Of a stretch of DNA of 64,000 nt, positions 1 through 9,250 are shown one piece after another (the first letter of the stretch is position 1; each line of letters opens with the position of its first letter). The DNA comes from Bryoerythrophyllum caledonicum. Its lineage: Eukaryota; Streptophyta; Bryopsida; Pottiales; Pottiaceae. Under the pieces are notes generated by a model. The model ran no database searches, had not been told where the DNA came from, and worked only from the letters and a program-made list of their open reading frames with translations. Location of the stretch: the NCBI GenBank assembly GCA_963971425.1, contig OZ020521.1, positions 4,667,519 through 4,731,518 on the forward strand. The letters run 5' to 3'. Both the position numbers and the translations under genes were made by a program.

Positions 1-302
1 AGCAGTGAAATCAATACGCCACTGGATATACTCCACCAAGTCCTGTAATCCTTCCCATGGCTTCTATTCGACAAAACTAACACACAACGATTCCAACGAG
101 GTCGTGATCAACCTTGCGATGGAATTTATTGTAACCCCGTCGCTCATCTGTGTAGGCATTACAAAAGGGTACAAAGAACATCAATAGAAAGCCAACCAGC
201 AAACAGTGTATTCACAAAAGGGAAACATCAACCCAATCATACGGCCTTATAGTGTCACATTGACGTAGTGTTACAAACCTGATCGTCAACACAGTCACCT
301 TA

Positions 303-902
303 TTAACAGCCACGCACCTTTATAGAGAACCTCCACCAGACATAGAGAGTGTCACATCCCCTTTTGAACTCTTCGGTAGACGAAGTACTATCCCAGACTC
401 TTCTAAACTCTTCCCCGCTGGTCGTCTCCCAATTCCACGGGCAAAGGGCCCATGTCATCCCTCTCAAGCGATGCAGACCTGGCTGCACAGGCTCGGGCGG
501 ACAAGACGGAAGATCTTTTGGCGGCAGAAAACTGTGATCGGTCCGCTGCTTCCACTGTGCAACAGCCAATTCCTCCCTCCTCCGAATGCCCTCCTTTCTA
601 CCGACGTTGAAGTCTTCAAGTCCCGGGTAGAAAGCTACCTTCTTCGATGACCCTTTACCTTCCGCCCAATACCTCATGAGGTCCGCATTGTTGGCGAATT
701 TCTCTTTCCACACAACACACGCATCCAACGTTGCGGGGTGGGCCTCCAATGGTGGATCATCAGAGGTGACTTTGATTTTCAGATTTGCCACCGTCGTCGA
801 TGGTCTGTTTTCATCCGCAAAAGCATATGGGATTGGAGGGTGTGTTACTGGTGGAGCATCGTGTGACACTGCGGATGGTGCACCCACCTGCAAACAATCC
901 AC
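303..902 (-). CDS. hypothetical open segment, possible 3' exon
   Basis: An open frame of about 199 codons runs leftwards to a TAA at 303-305. I do not recognise the product. It is charged and mixed in composition, with a stretch rich in Lys, Glu and Arg in the middle, and has no evident membrane segment or known motif. Its upstream edge carries a good splice acceptor on the minus strand (TTTGCAG just before the codons for VGAPSAV, near 888), and its nominal start codon is GTG. It therefore looks more like a last exon than a complete gene. The zinc-finger frame at 1912-2484 on the same strand could be an upstream exon, with the minisatellite at 951-1567 in the intron. That link is inference only. 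Confidence 0.3.
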   Translation of the reverse strand: MDCLQVGAPSAVSHDAPPVTHPPIPYAFADENRPSTTVANLKIKVTSDDPPLEAHPATLDACVVWKEKFANNADLMRYWAEGKGSSKKVAFYPGLEDFNVGRKEGIRRREELAVAQWKQRTDHSFLPPKDLPSCPPEPVQPGLHRLRGMTWALCPWNWETTSGEEFRRVWDSTSSTEEFKRGCDTLYVWWRFSIKVRGC

Positions 903-950
903 AGAGTCGTTCTAAATCCTGAAGTACAGAACGTGACCGGTATACCCCAT

Positions 951-1567
951 CCACTGTTAAAAAAATTCATTGAAGGACAATGACATTTGGGAAATTAGTG
1001 TTTAGTGTTATAAGGTAGCCATTAAAGGTCAAGGACGGATGGAAATTAAAATTCAGTGTTTTAAACAAGCCGTATAAGGATTCTGACGCACAGAATTCAT
1101 GATTCAGTGTTTTTAAAAAGCAGACAGAGGACAAGGTCGTGGAGGAAATGCAATTATAGTGTTATATAAAAGCAATTAAAAGACAGCGGCATGTATGAAT
1201 TAAGAGTCAGTGTTTCAGAAAGGCCATGTAAGGATTGGAATGCACAAAAATCAGAATTCAGTGTTTTAAAAAAAGCCATGAAAGGACTTCGACGCATCAG
1301 CACAAAGATTTGGCGTTTAAAAAAAGCGTTAATGATGGTCTAAGCACGTCGAAGAAAAGTTTCACTGTTTTAAATAAGCCACTATGGCACTGTGTGGCAC
1401 AGAAATTACGCAGCAGTGTTTTTAAATAGCACTTACAGGATCTGGACCCGTCCAAATAAGGATTCCATGTTTGACCTAAACCATTATAGGACTTGGACGC
1501 ACAGAAATTAAGATGAAGTGTAATTAAAAATTTATTAAAGAGCGAGGACAAAATAATAATCTGTGTT
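951..1567. repeat. degenerate ~51-bp tandem repeat (minisatellite)
   Basis: About twelve diverged units follow one another. The anchor CAGTGTTTTAAAAAAGCCAT or a variant recurs near 952, 1003, 1054, 1105, 1156, 1208, 1259, 1311, 1364, 1413, 1466 and 1516, a period of 51-53 bp. Later in each unit a block like AAAGGACTTGGACGCACAGA recurs. The copies are well diverged, so the array is old. Short open frames in it are by-products. Confidence 0.85.
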
Positions 1568-1911
1568 GCCAATGTTACACGTAACGTGTACCTTCTTGGC
1601 GACACACTGTCTCTTTTCTCTACAGTTTACATCTCTCGAAGCCGAAGTGCGTTTCCGAGGCTCCAGGGCCTCTTCACACGTGTCAGTAAGGGTCGTACAT
1701 CCTCCACGTTTCTTACCCAACATTCGGGCTTCGCAGCAATGTCAGGATCAAATCCCTCCGCAAGAGAGCCAGCAACAACATTGTTCAAGACGCGTCGTAG
1801 TGTCCGACGGTTGCCGTCGTTTCCGACAGATCCTTGTAAAACACTAGCGGAAGCGCGAGATGTCCTTCTCACTCCTGATGAAGTGCGTGTTCTACCCCCT
1901 TTCGGCGACCT

Positions 1912-2484
1912 TCATGTGTATTCACGTAGGACGGGCAACGAAGTAAATGCTATCGACGCTGCTCGGTCAGAAGCCTGCCCGCCACCTGTAGCACTAGGAG
2001 CTTCGGTCGGCTTCCTACGTGATGTTTTCTCAAAATCGGAGTCATATTTGTCCTTCTCTCCGCTCACAGATTGATGGCTCTCACCGTCAAGTTCACGTGT
2101 GCGCGCCTTGCCAGCCACTGAAACCCCCGTCCCCTCAAGTGCAACACCCCCAAAGTGAACGGCTTTTCCGGAAGCAAGCATCTCAACGAATTTGCCACTC
2201 CCAACTTTCAGATTGGGGTAAGGATATAGTGCTGCTGGTCCTCCATTCGGCAAGCACGCCTCCTCACAGCCAATCACGTACCGGTGAGAGTTCACACGGT
2301 GCTTTGAGGTAAAAACCCGGCAGCAATGAACGCAGCGGAAATTTCGCCTTCCCCTAGAATTTTTAGTCTCTAATTTACAGCGCATAGCCCACTCCTCGAT
2401 GAGGGATTTATAATAATCCATGCTAGGGTAGTCAATGTAAGGAAACTTGTGCTCATCGATCTTGAAATTGATGACACGATACAT
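1912..2484 (-). CDS. C2HC-type zinc-finger protein, partial or small gene
   Basis: An ATG-initiated frame of 190 codons (ATG at 2484-2482, TGA at 1914-1912). Residues about 51-72 fit a zinc finger: C-x2-C-x3-F-x5-V-x2-H-x4-C, which is the C2H2 spacing with Cys as the fourth ligand. The part before it is hydrophilic and aromatic-rich (FPYIDYPSMDYY). The part after it is low in complexity and Ser/Gly/Glu-rich. A minus-strand splice acceptor (CCGCCAG) lies just upstream of the ATG, so 5' exons may exist, for example among open segments at 2707-2964 or 3150-3225. A 162-codon frame overlaps on the opposite strand (1586-2074) but shows no motif. Zinc-finger identity rests on spacing alone. Confidence 0.45.
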   Translation of the reverse strand: MYRVINFKIDEHKFPYIDYPSMDYYKSLIEEWAMRCKLETKNSRGRRNFRCVHCCRVFTSKHRVNSHRYVIGCEEACLPNGGPAALYPYPNLKVGSGKFVEMLASGKAVHFGGVALEGTGVSVAGKARTRELDGESHQSVSGEKDKYDSDFEKTSRRKPTEAPSATGGGQASDRAASIAFTSLPVLREYT

Positions 2485-4311
2485 ATCTGGCGGCAGTGTT
2501 ACAAACCCTGAATCAGGTAGACAGAGTGTTGCAAAGAAACCCGCGTCGCAATCTAAACCCTGCAGACGTTTGCCTAAAGCGCCAGCTGCAAACGTGTTCA
2601 GTCACATCGACTAACCGTGTAACATAGAACACTACGAAACCGAGTAACAAAGAGAGCGGAGCTCAAATGGGGCGTCATTCCTGGCACTGCAAAATTTCGA
2701 ACGCATTCAGAAAAGGGGGATTGAGAGGGAGGCGTCGACCTGAAGTATGCGGACGATGGAGGCTGATTCCGGCGCATTCACGGAGTAGTAATCACGAACT
2801 ATCATCGTTGGGAGGTGGCTGTCTTGTGTCAAACAATCTTCATTATTGGAAGATGGGTCCGACGTAATTGCATCACGAAAATGCATGGCTGCGCAGGGCA
2901 CAACGCCACGAGAGTAAGGTACTACGAAATGATTGTGACTAGACACGCAGAGGTTGTACAACACTGCTCAGTTCAATAACACCATTAAAGCTCCTTGAAC
3001 CCTAGATCTACTGCGTTGTAAGATATCCCGAATCCAACTAAGCGCCATATATCATGCGAATTTGAAAGTGTAACACTGCCAGTGTTAAATAATTTAGGGA
3101 ACTGAATGCGAACATGCAACAACAACGTTCCTAGAAACCCTAAACCGTTGGGCAGTACCAAAGCTTCAATGTGTTCCAGCGCCTTCACATCCGCCTCAGA
3201 TGGACCATAGTTTGCGTACGGGCCCATCGGCCTACGCCTGGAACACGTAGAAATTATCTTCACCTAATTGCGTTGTGCACTACCGATGGCAGCATGGACA
3301 GTACCAATACCGCAGTGCACTCACCCTGGAACCTTGGACCTTGAATCAGGCGACGGAAACACTACCTTCTTATGCAACATTGTTGGTGCTGTGGAACCCT
3401 AAACTTGGACCGTGGCGTGCAGTTGCCGAAACCGTGGTTACTGTACACCCTAGATTTGAAACATTGGTCGGACGCAATCCATGTAACACTGATGCCCAAG
3501 TCCTAAACGAAACGGCGGCGGCCGAAAACCCTACAAGCGCCACATGACCTGCCCTGATCCCTAATCTGTAAATGTAACACAGGGTGCAGTGGGCCATGGG
3601 GGGCATGTACATGCCGGCACTGGGTATGGTGGAACACTGGAAAGGGATGAAATGAAACAGTAGGAGCCAAGATCGGGACGTGGGCTGAGGCGGGACCTCG
3701 ACCCAGGTTCCGGGACCCGCGCGAATGCAAAACCCGGGCCACCCTGGAATTACCCCGCCTTGGTGAAAACAAGCCCGACGGGGCCCGGGTCCTGTGGAGG
3801 GCAGCGCCAAGGCAGCATGGGCCCACCATCGTTACATATCAAATAACGTTCTCCCTGCCCAAGGCTTCACTGGCAGATGCCTGCCCGAATACAGGTGCGG
3901 ACATAAATGCCATTTGTACATTCATACATCATTCATCTGTCTGGATGTGGTCATTGCGAAGAATCTTTCGAGTGCAATTCTGGAATCTTTCCACTGGTTG
4001 GCAATGGTTGCGGTCGGTTTAAGCTTTTGGCATTCCGTAGAAAGCACCCCCCAGCATCCTTTGGTTATGGAGGGGTTCTAGAAGGCCCATTAGTCAGCCG
4101 CACGACGGCACCCGCCAACCAAGTCCTACAGAAACGCAGATCATGAGTCCATCACCTCCGACAATTCCGAAGCTCCCCTCGCGTCTTCCTCTCATAAAGC
4201 AAAGCTGCTGCATGCTAGCATCTCGACAAACCATTACACGACAGTGCACCACAAAACTGATTACTAGTTTTCTCTGTCAACGCTGTGCCTGCGAGCTTTC
4301 GATTTGAGTCG
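2485..4311. other. unresolved intergenic region with scattered repeat-like motifs
   Basis: No gene could be supported. Motifs such as GTGTTACAAACCCTGAATCAGG (2495 region) and CCTTGAATCAGGCGACGGAA (3338 region) recur in diverged form, as do GTGTAACACTG words at about 3070 and 3483. This suggests old dispersed repeats. A minus-strand open segment near 3150-3225 (MGPYANYGPSEADVKALEHI) could be a short 5' exon of the zinc-finger gene, but I could not join it with confidence. The stretch just before 4312 is the promoter side of the aldo/keto reductase; no clear TATA box was seen. Confidence 0.5.
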
Positions 4312-5589
4312 ATGGCGGTGCCGCGCGTGAAGCTGGGGTCGCAGGGCCTGGAGGTCCCGCAGCAGGGCTTGGGGTGCATGGGCATGAGTGCGTTCTATGG
4401 CCCGCCCGCGCCCGAGCAGGACATGATCGACCTGATCCACCACGCGGTGGAGCGCGGCGTCACGTTCCTCGACACATCCGACATGTACGGCCCCTTCACC
4501 AACGAAGTCCTCGTAGGGAAGGTGAAGATCGACTTACAACCTAGTAAAGTTCGTGTCAATTCTAAGGAGGAGAAGTAGGAGCTGGCCGATGATTGTTGTT
4601 GTTTTCTCTTGTACCAGGCGATCAAGGGGATTCGCGACAAGGTGCAGCTTGCGACGAAATTCGCCAACTACTTCGACGAGCAGGGCAAGTTCTGCGTGCG
4701 CGGCGACCCGGAGTACGTGCACGCGGCGTTCGAGGCGAGTTTGAAGCGGTTGGACGTGGACTACATCGACTTGTACTACCAGCACCGCGTCGACACCAAG
4801 GTCCCCATCGAAGTCACGGTCGGGGCGATGAAGGAGCTCGTGAAGCAGGGCAAGGTGAAGTACCTGGGATTGTCGGAGGCGTGCGCGTCCGACATTCGGC
4901 GCGCGCACGCTGTGCATCCCATCACTGCTGTGCAGTTGGAGTGGTCCCTGTGGGCGCGTGATGCGGAGGAGGATATCATCCCCACTTGCAGGTACTACTT
5001 CACATGGATAAACGTAGGGCGTCACTTTTCAGCAACACTTCGCTTACAGTAGCTCACATTCTGGATGTGTGTTGCAGAGAGCTGGGAATTGGGATTGTGT
5101 CGTACAGTCCTCTCGGTCGCGGTTTCTTCGCTGGTTTCAAGCCACACGAGGCAAGTGAGGGCGACTTCAGGAAGGTGAGTAAATCACACAACCGGCTATC
5201 TATCTTACACCTACAGGCTCTTACGTTCTTCTGACCTACAGGTGCACGAAAGATTCTCCGGGGAGAATCTGGAGAAGAACGAGCGGCTGCGGCAGCGCGT
5301 GAGCGAGATAGCTGAGAAGAAGCAGTGCTCGTCCAACCAGCTGGCGCTGGCGTGGGTGCAGCACAAGGGGCGCGACGTGGTGCCCATCCCCGGGACCACG
5401 AAGCGGAAGAACCTGGAGTCCAACATCGACGCCGTGCGCGTGCAGCTGAGCGCGGAGGAGGCGGCGGAGCTGGAGGCGGCCGTGCCCGCGGAGGCCGTCG
5501 CCGGGGACCGCTACAACGCGAACTTTATGCACACGACGTGGCGCTACGCGCAGTCGCCGCCTCTGTCGTCCTGGAAGGGTTCCTCGTGA
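4312..5589 (+). CDS. aldo/keto reductase (plant perakine-reductase/AKR-like)
   Basis: NADPH-dependent reductase of carbonyl compounds, probably cytosolic; substrate unknown. Four exons, 4312-4521, 4618-4991, 5078-5174 and 5242-5589, join without breaking frame to give 342 aa, the usual family length. All three introns are GT-AG and short (67-96 bp). The catalytic tetrad is visible: Asp54 and Tyr59 in FLDTSDMYG, Lys84 in QLATKFA, His126 in YYQHRVD. The C-terminal [14 protein letters not shown] matches the NADP-binding segment. The start is the ATG in GCGATGGCGGTG context; an upstream in-frame GTG is not needed. Coding sequence is strongly GC-rich in third positions, unlike the flanks. The gene looks intact. 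A perfect 48-bp repeat begins 109 bp after the stop. Confidence 0.93.
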
Positions 5590-5697
5590 ATCATGCAACA
5601 CCATTATAGCTGCTCTCATGGTTTTGATCCAAACCCTAAACCTTTAACCCTTCAAGGACGAGAGGGTCACTTTTGGAGTAATCTCCAAATATGGACT

Positions 5698-5889
5698 CAC
5701 ATTTCATCTCTGTTTGATCCGCGACCTAAGTTAAGTTTTGAGGATCACATTTCATCTCTGTTTGATCCGCGACCTAAGTTAAGTTTTGAGGATCACATTT
5801 CATCTCTGTTTGATCCGCGACCTAAGTTAAGTTTTGAGGATCACATTTCATCTCTGTTTGATCCGCGACCTAAGTTAAGTTTTGAGGAT
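5698..5889. repeat. perfect 4 x 48-bp tandem repeat
   Basis: Four identical copies of a 48-bp unit start at 5698, 5746, 5794 and 5842 with no differences between them. The period is a multiple of three, so a plus-strand frame (5593-5913) stays open and would encode a 16-residue repeat containing SSLFDPRPKLSFED. It lies just downstream of the aldo/keto reductase stop, probably in its 3' UTR. Complete identity means recent expansion. Translation of the frame is not supported by anything else. Confidence 0.95.
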
Positions 5890-7443
5890 GTGTGCTTCCG
5901 ACAAATGCTGTGAGAATGTGCGTTGAGTCTGAGGGGTGAACTACAGTAATTTCTGTAAAGTGTGGTTGTGATGGAATGTACCCTTTTTGTACATGATGTT
6001 TTATATGGTCTATCACACTCTTGATTTCGCCCATTCTCTTTGTTGAGAAGAGGTGGCATGGTACCGTGAATGTGTGAGTCTTTGTTTCTTTCCAAATATG
6101 TGCATGTGTGAACATTTTCCAACAAAAGCCTCTATGGTTTGATGTGGGATCCCTTTGGTGGTTTGCAAAAACTTGTCCACACATGTTGCATGTAGATGAC
6201 CTGCCTATGAAATTAGTCAACAATCTTAAATTGGGAGTACACTTTCTTTGTGGAAATATGACAGAAATGCTACTAGGCTCCCAATTTCCTATCGTGTGTA
6301 TCTAGATTACTTCAAAATTCTAAGGGCTTGTTGTCTTCGAAGGATTTAAAACATTCTAGCACACAAAGATATAAATGAAGATTGATATGATTGTACTTCA
6401 AACATCTCTTCTTTACAAAATTTTGACATTGAAAGCAGAAACTATATGAATAGACACTTCATTCATGCTAGTTCTTAAAACAATCAAAGTTCTTACAAAA
6501 TGAAAGAGATAGAGCCACCCAATTCCGATCACTTAAGCCAGTTGGGGACTCAAATGACATAGTCCATTAAAAAAATTTATGAAGAAAAATGCGGAATTAG
6601 GAATGAAACTCAACAAATATGTTTTCAAATTTAGTCTCAAAGATTTGGAATTGACATAGAATTTAAAAGCCCAAAAACATGGGAGCCCATAATCAAATTG
6701 TAGAGTAGATGAGATTTAGTGCCCTCCTTTGCCCAATGCCAATAACTGAGAGTGAGTAAAAATAGAGAAGACATGCCATGAATAACCAACTCATGGAGGT
6801 ACCCAATGTTGATCGGCCTTGTTCGACTTTTGAGGCAAGGCCACCAATGAGAGCTCAATTGAGGTGGAGCAACCCAAAATTGCACACTTGATGACCTAAT
6901 GCCGATAATGACTGATGTTTTCAGATTTTGAGTTATCGATTTTGGATCGCTTCATGCACCATTTCATGCATTTACCATTTTCATGCACCATTTCATGCAT
7001 TTACCATTTTCATGCACCATCCCATGCATACTCTATTGATCGGAACTCGGTGGCCGATCGGAATTGGGTGCCTCTACCTTATATTAATTGAAAACTGTTG
7101 CAATCAGCAAGTTTGAAAAATTATACAATCCACAAAATTCTGCACAAACAAAACTACTTTCTGAAAGCAACACCTAAGCTCATCAATATTACATACTCAA
7201 TGATTATAACCTAGAATTTCCAACCTCCTTCTCAATTGTAGGTAAAATCCAGCCAATTTACAGGAACAGTTGAATCATCCTTTGAAAAACCTTCTCCATG
7301 AGTACCATGGTAAAAATCCTCCTGCAATTGCCAAACAAAAGAGCATTCTTTATATCACTACTCTTATAAACTTTGAGTGGCAAATCTAGGGCATCATTGA
7401 ATTGTTCCCACTGACTTAGAGAATGGAAAAACTAGGAGCTGGC
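5890..7443. other. AT-rich intergenic DNA, no gene seen
   Basis: Only short open frames without motifs. The one clear structure is a 29-bp direct repeat at 6953-7030. Confidence 0.6.
6953..7030. repeat. 29-bp tandem repeat, 2.7 copies
   Basis: Units begin CATGCACCATTTCATGCATT at 6953, 6982 and 7011. The third copy is partial and has a TT to CC change. It contains several ATGCAT palindromes. Confidence 0.9.
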
Positions 7444-8551
7444 TCATTGAACTTGGAGAAGTGAAAGAGGAGACGATTGAGCAACATTACCACAGTTGCC
7501 GCATCGGAAGTAGTATCCAGCCTTCTTAACAAGCCCTGATCCTCCGCATACTGAGCACCGTTGCTGAGCAGCCTGCAGCAATTACGCCTCATAATAGAGT
7601 TAGTTACTTGTAAAGTCACCCAATTTAGTCTCAAATATGATACCAGTCTTTTGATTTTATAAAACTACTACTCTTTCCTCACAAAGTCACAGAGTATGTG
7701 TTGACGTAAGTACTCACGTACTATATATTAATACTGGAGTATGTGTACTCAACACATACTATGCTACTGTAAACGTATTGCCTGGTGAGGGACGGAGTAC
7801 CGGTACTCCTACGTACTCAGCACCTCGGACTCAGGTACGTGAGTTCAATGCACCTTGTGACCCTGTTTCCTCACTCTTAATAGCTATTAAATTGACGGAA
7901 GAGTTTAGTGGTCTCAAAAGTTAAGTTAGCAACACAGTTAACCGTCATTAAGAATGAAGAGAGAGAGAGATCATGTTGTTTCCGAGCTGCCTTCTTTCCT
8001 GAAGAAAATTGAGAGCTATTTAGGGCTCATTTTAGGTCAAAACGCTTGGTATTGTTGCCTGACACAAACAACTCTAATATCAAAGTAAGTGTCACCATTC
8101 CAATCCATAATTTGAGCTGGTTGCGGCAAATATGAGGAATGCGTTTCACTTACAATACGCTTGCTGAACTCGATTCCCGCCACCACGAACGGCGTCACTC
8201 CAGCTGCCAATCCCACACACAAAATTATAAGCCCCGCTCGCAAATTACACCTCAACCTAATGCCCGCCATAGCCCACCTTCGTGCAAACCCAACTTCAAA
8301 TTCAAGGAAAAGGATGGGATAGCAAGGATTTTCTCACCGAGAGCTCCGGCCCAAATTTGCCAGGTGAGGTCAGGCGCAGCAGCTTGCACAGATTGCGAGG
8401 CCTCCACGAGCTCCGACACAGCACGCACTCTGCGATGATCCCTACTACGGAGCGCTACTTGTGGGCGAGCTGGTTGAGCACGCTGCAAGCTGCCGCTGCA
8501 GGTTGCGGCTCCAAGCCCGGCAGCTCCAACTACTAGTGCCTTCACAGCCAT
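7444..8551 (-). CDS. small membrane protein with DnaJ-like CxxCxGxG zinc motif, probably plastid
   Basis: Three exons, 8551-8338, 8203-8154 and 7572-7444, join in frame to 130 aa. The N-terminus is basic and Ser/Arg/Ala-rich, like a transit peptide. A hydrophobic segment follows (WQIWAGALAGVTPFVVAGI, about residues 64-82). Then comes FSKRIAAQQRCSVCGGSGLV, formed exactly at the exon 2/exon 3 junction, and YYFRCGNCG, which together give two CxxC pairs. I recognise this as a conserved plant family of short membrane proteins with half a DnaJ-type zinc centre; its biochemical role is not something I can state. The joint making FSKRIAAQQRC is strong support for the model. The family's usual tryptophan-containing C-terminus after the second CxxC is not seen here. 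Instead the frame ends SPLSLLQVQ then TGA, so the last exon may be altered or another exon missed. Confidence 0.8.
7794..7809. repeat. 16-bp perfect palindrome in intron
   Basis: GGAGTACCGGTACTCC, inside the 581-bp second intron of the small zinc-motif gene, in a stretch (7700-7860) dense in GTACTC/GAGTAC words. Confidence 0.9.
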
Positions 8552-8749
8552 GGCGAGCAACAATCAAAGTAAGAGTGTGAGGAACTCATCCCATCCTGCC
8601 AGTTTTCCATGAAGCTCCGGCACTTTTGTGGCGAATCCTTACGGTTGAGAGTTGCGTTCATGTGGACCTGTGGCCGCCGTTGAAAGAAGTTGTGGCGCCG
8701 AACCTCTACTCATGAAAGTATGAAAGGCGGACTAGTAAGTTACTACGGT

Positions 8750-8793
8750 AGTAAGTTACCAGTAAGTTACCAGTAAGTTACCAGTAAGTTACT
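8750..8793. repeat. 11-bp tandem repeat, 4 copies
   Basis: AGTAAGTTACC repeated at 8750, 8761, 8772 and 8783 (last copy ends in T). It lies about 200 bp upstream of the start codon of the minus-strand zinc-motif gene, so in its promoter or 5' UTR side. Confidence 0.95.
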
Positions 8794-9250
8794 CGGAGTT
8801 GGAATTCATCTATTCTAGTTCGTGGTTGTCACACTTCCTGTTCTAGAATTGGAGATTAAAAATGTGGAGCTTTTGGAAACCTGACTCCTCACTTTGAAGG
8901 AGAAACTGTACTGTGGCTCAATCCATCTTACTACCACAGGATCACTTTCACAGAAAGATGAATGCAATTGTCCGACTCTAGATATCTACGTTGATTAAAA
9001 GGCTGAAATACATGTAATGCCACAAGACATATCACAAAGGAGAGTCTATAAGTTGAAAACCAGGATAATATATTCTGTTTAGTGAACAACATGAAGAATA
9101 CTCTCTAACTCTACCTCAGTGCTAATTGATTGATTCAATCTATGGTACAGACGTGTCAGCTTCAAGGCTAGCCTAACAAAAGGATGGGAAACCATCATAA
9201 CCCTACATGTCAATGTGTAAATTGGATTGGATACTATGTTACACAAAATT

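Noticed and set aside
1586..2074. 162-codon plus-strand frame
   Set aside because: It partly overlaps the zinc-finger frame on the other strand, begins with a non-ATG codon and has no motif. The minus-strand zinc ligand spacing is the better evidence, though not conclusive.
4534..5025. 163-codon minus-strand frame
   Set aside because: Antisense to the catalytic exon of the aldo/keto reductase; an artefact of GC-rich coding sequence.
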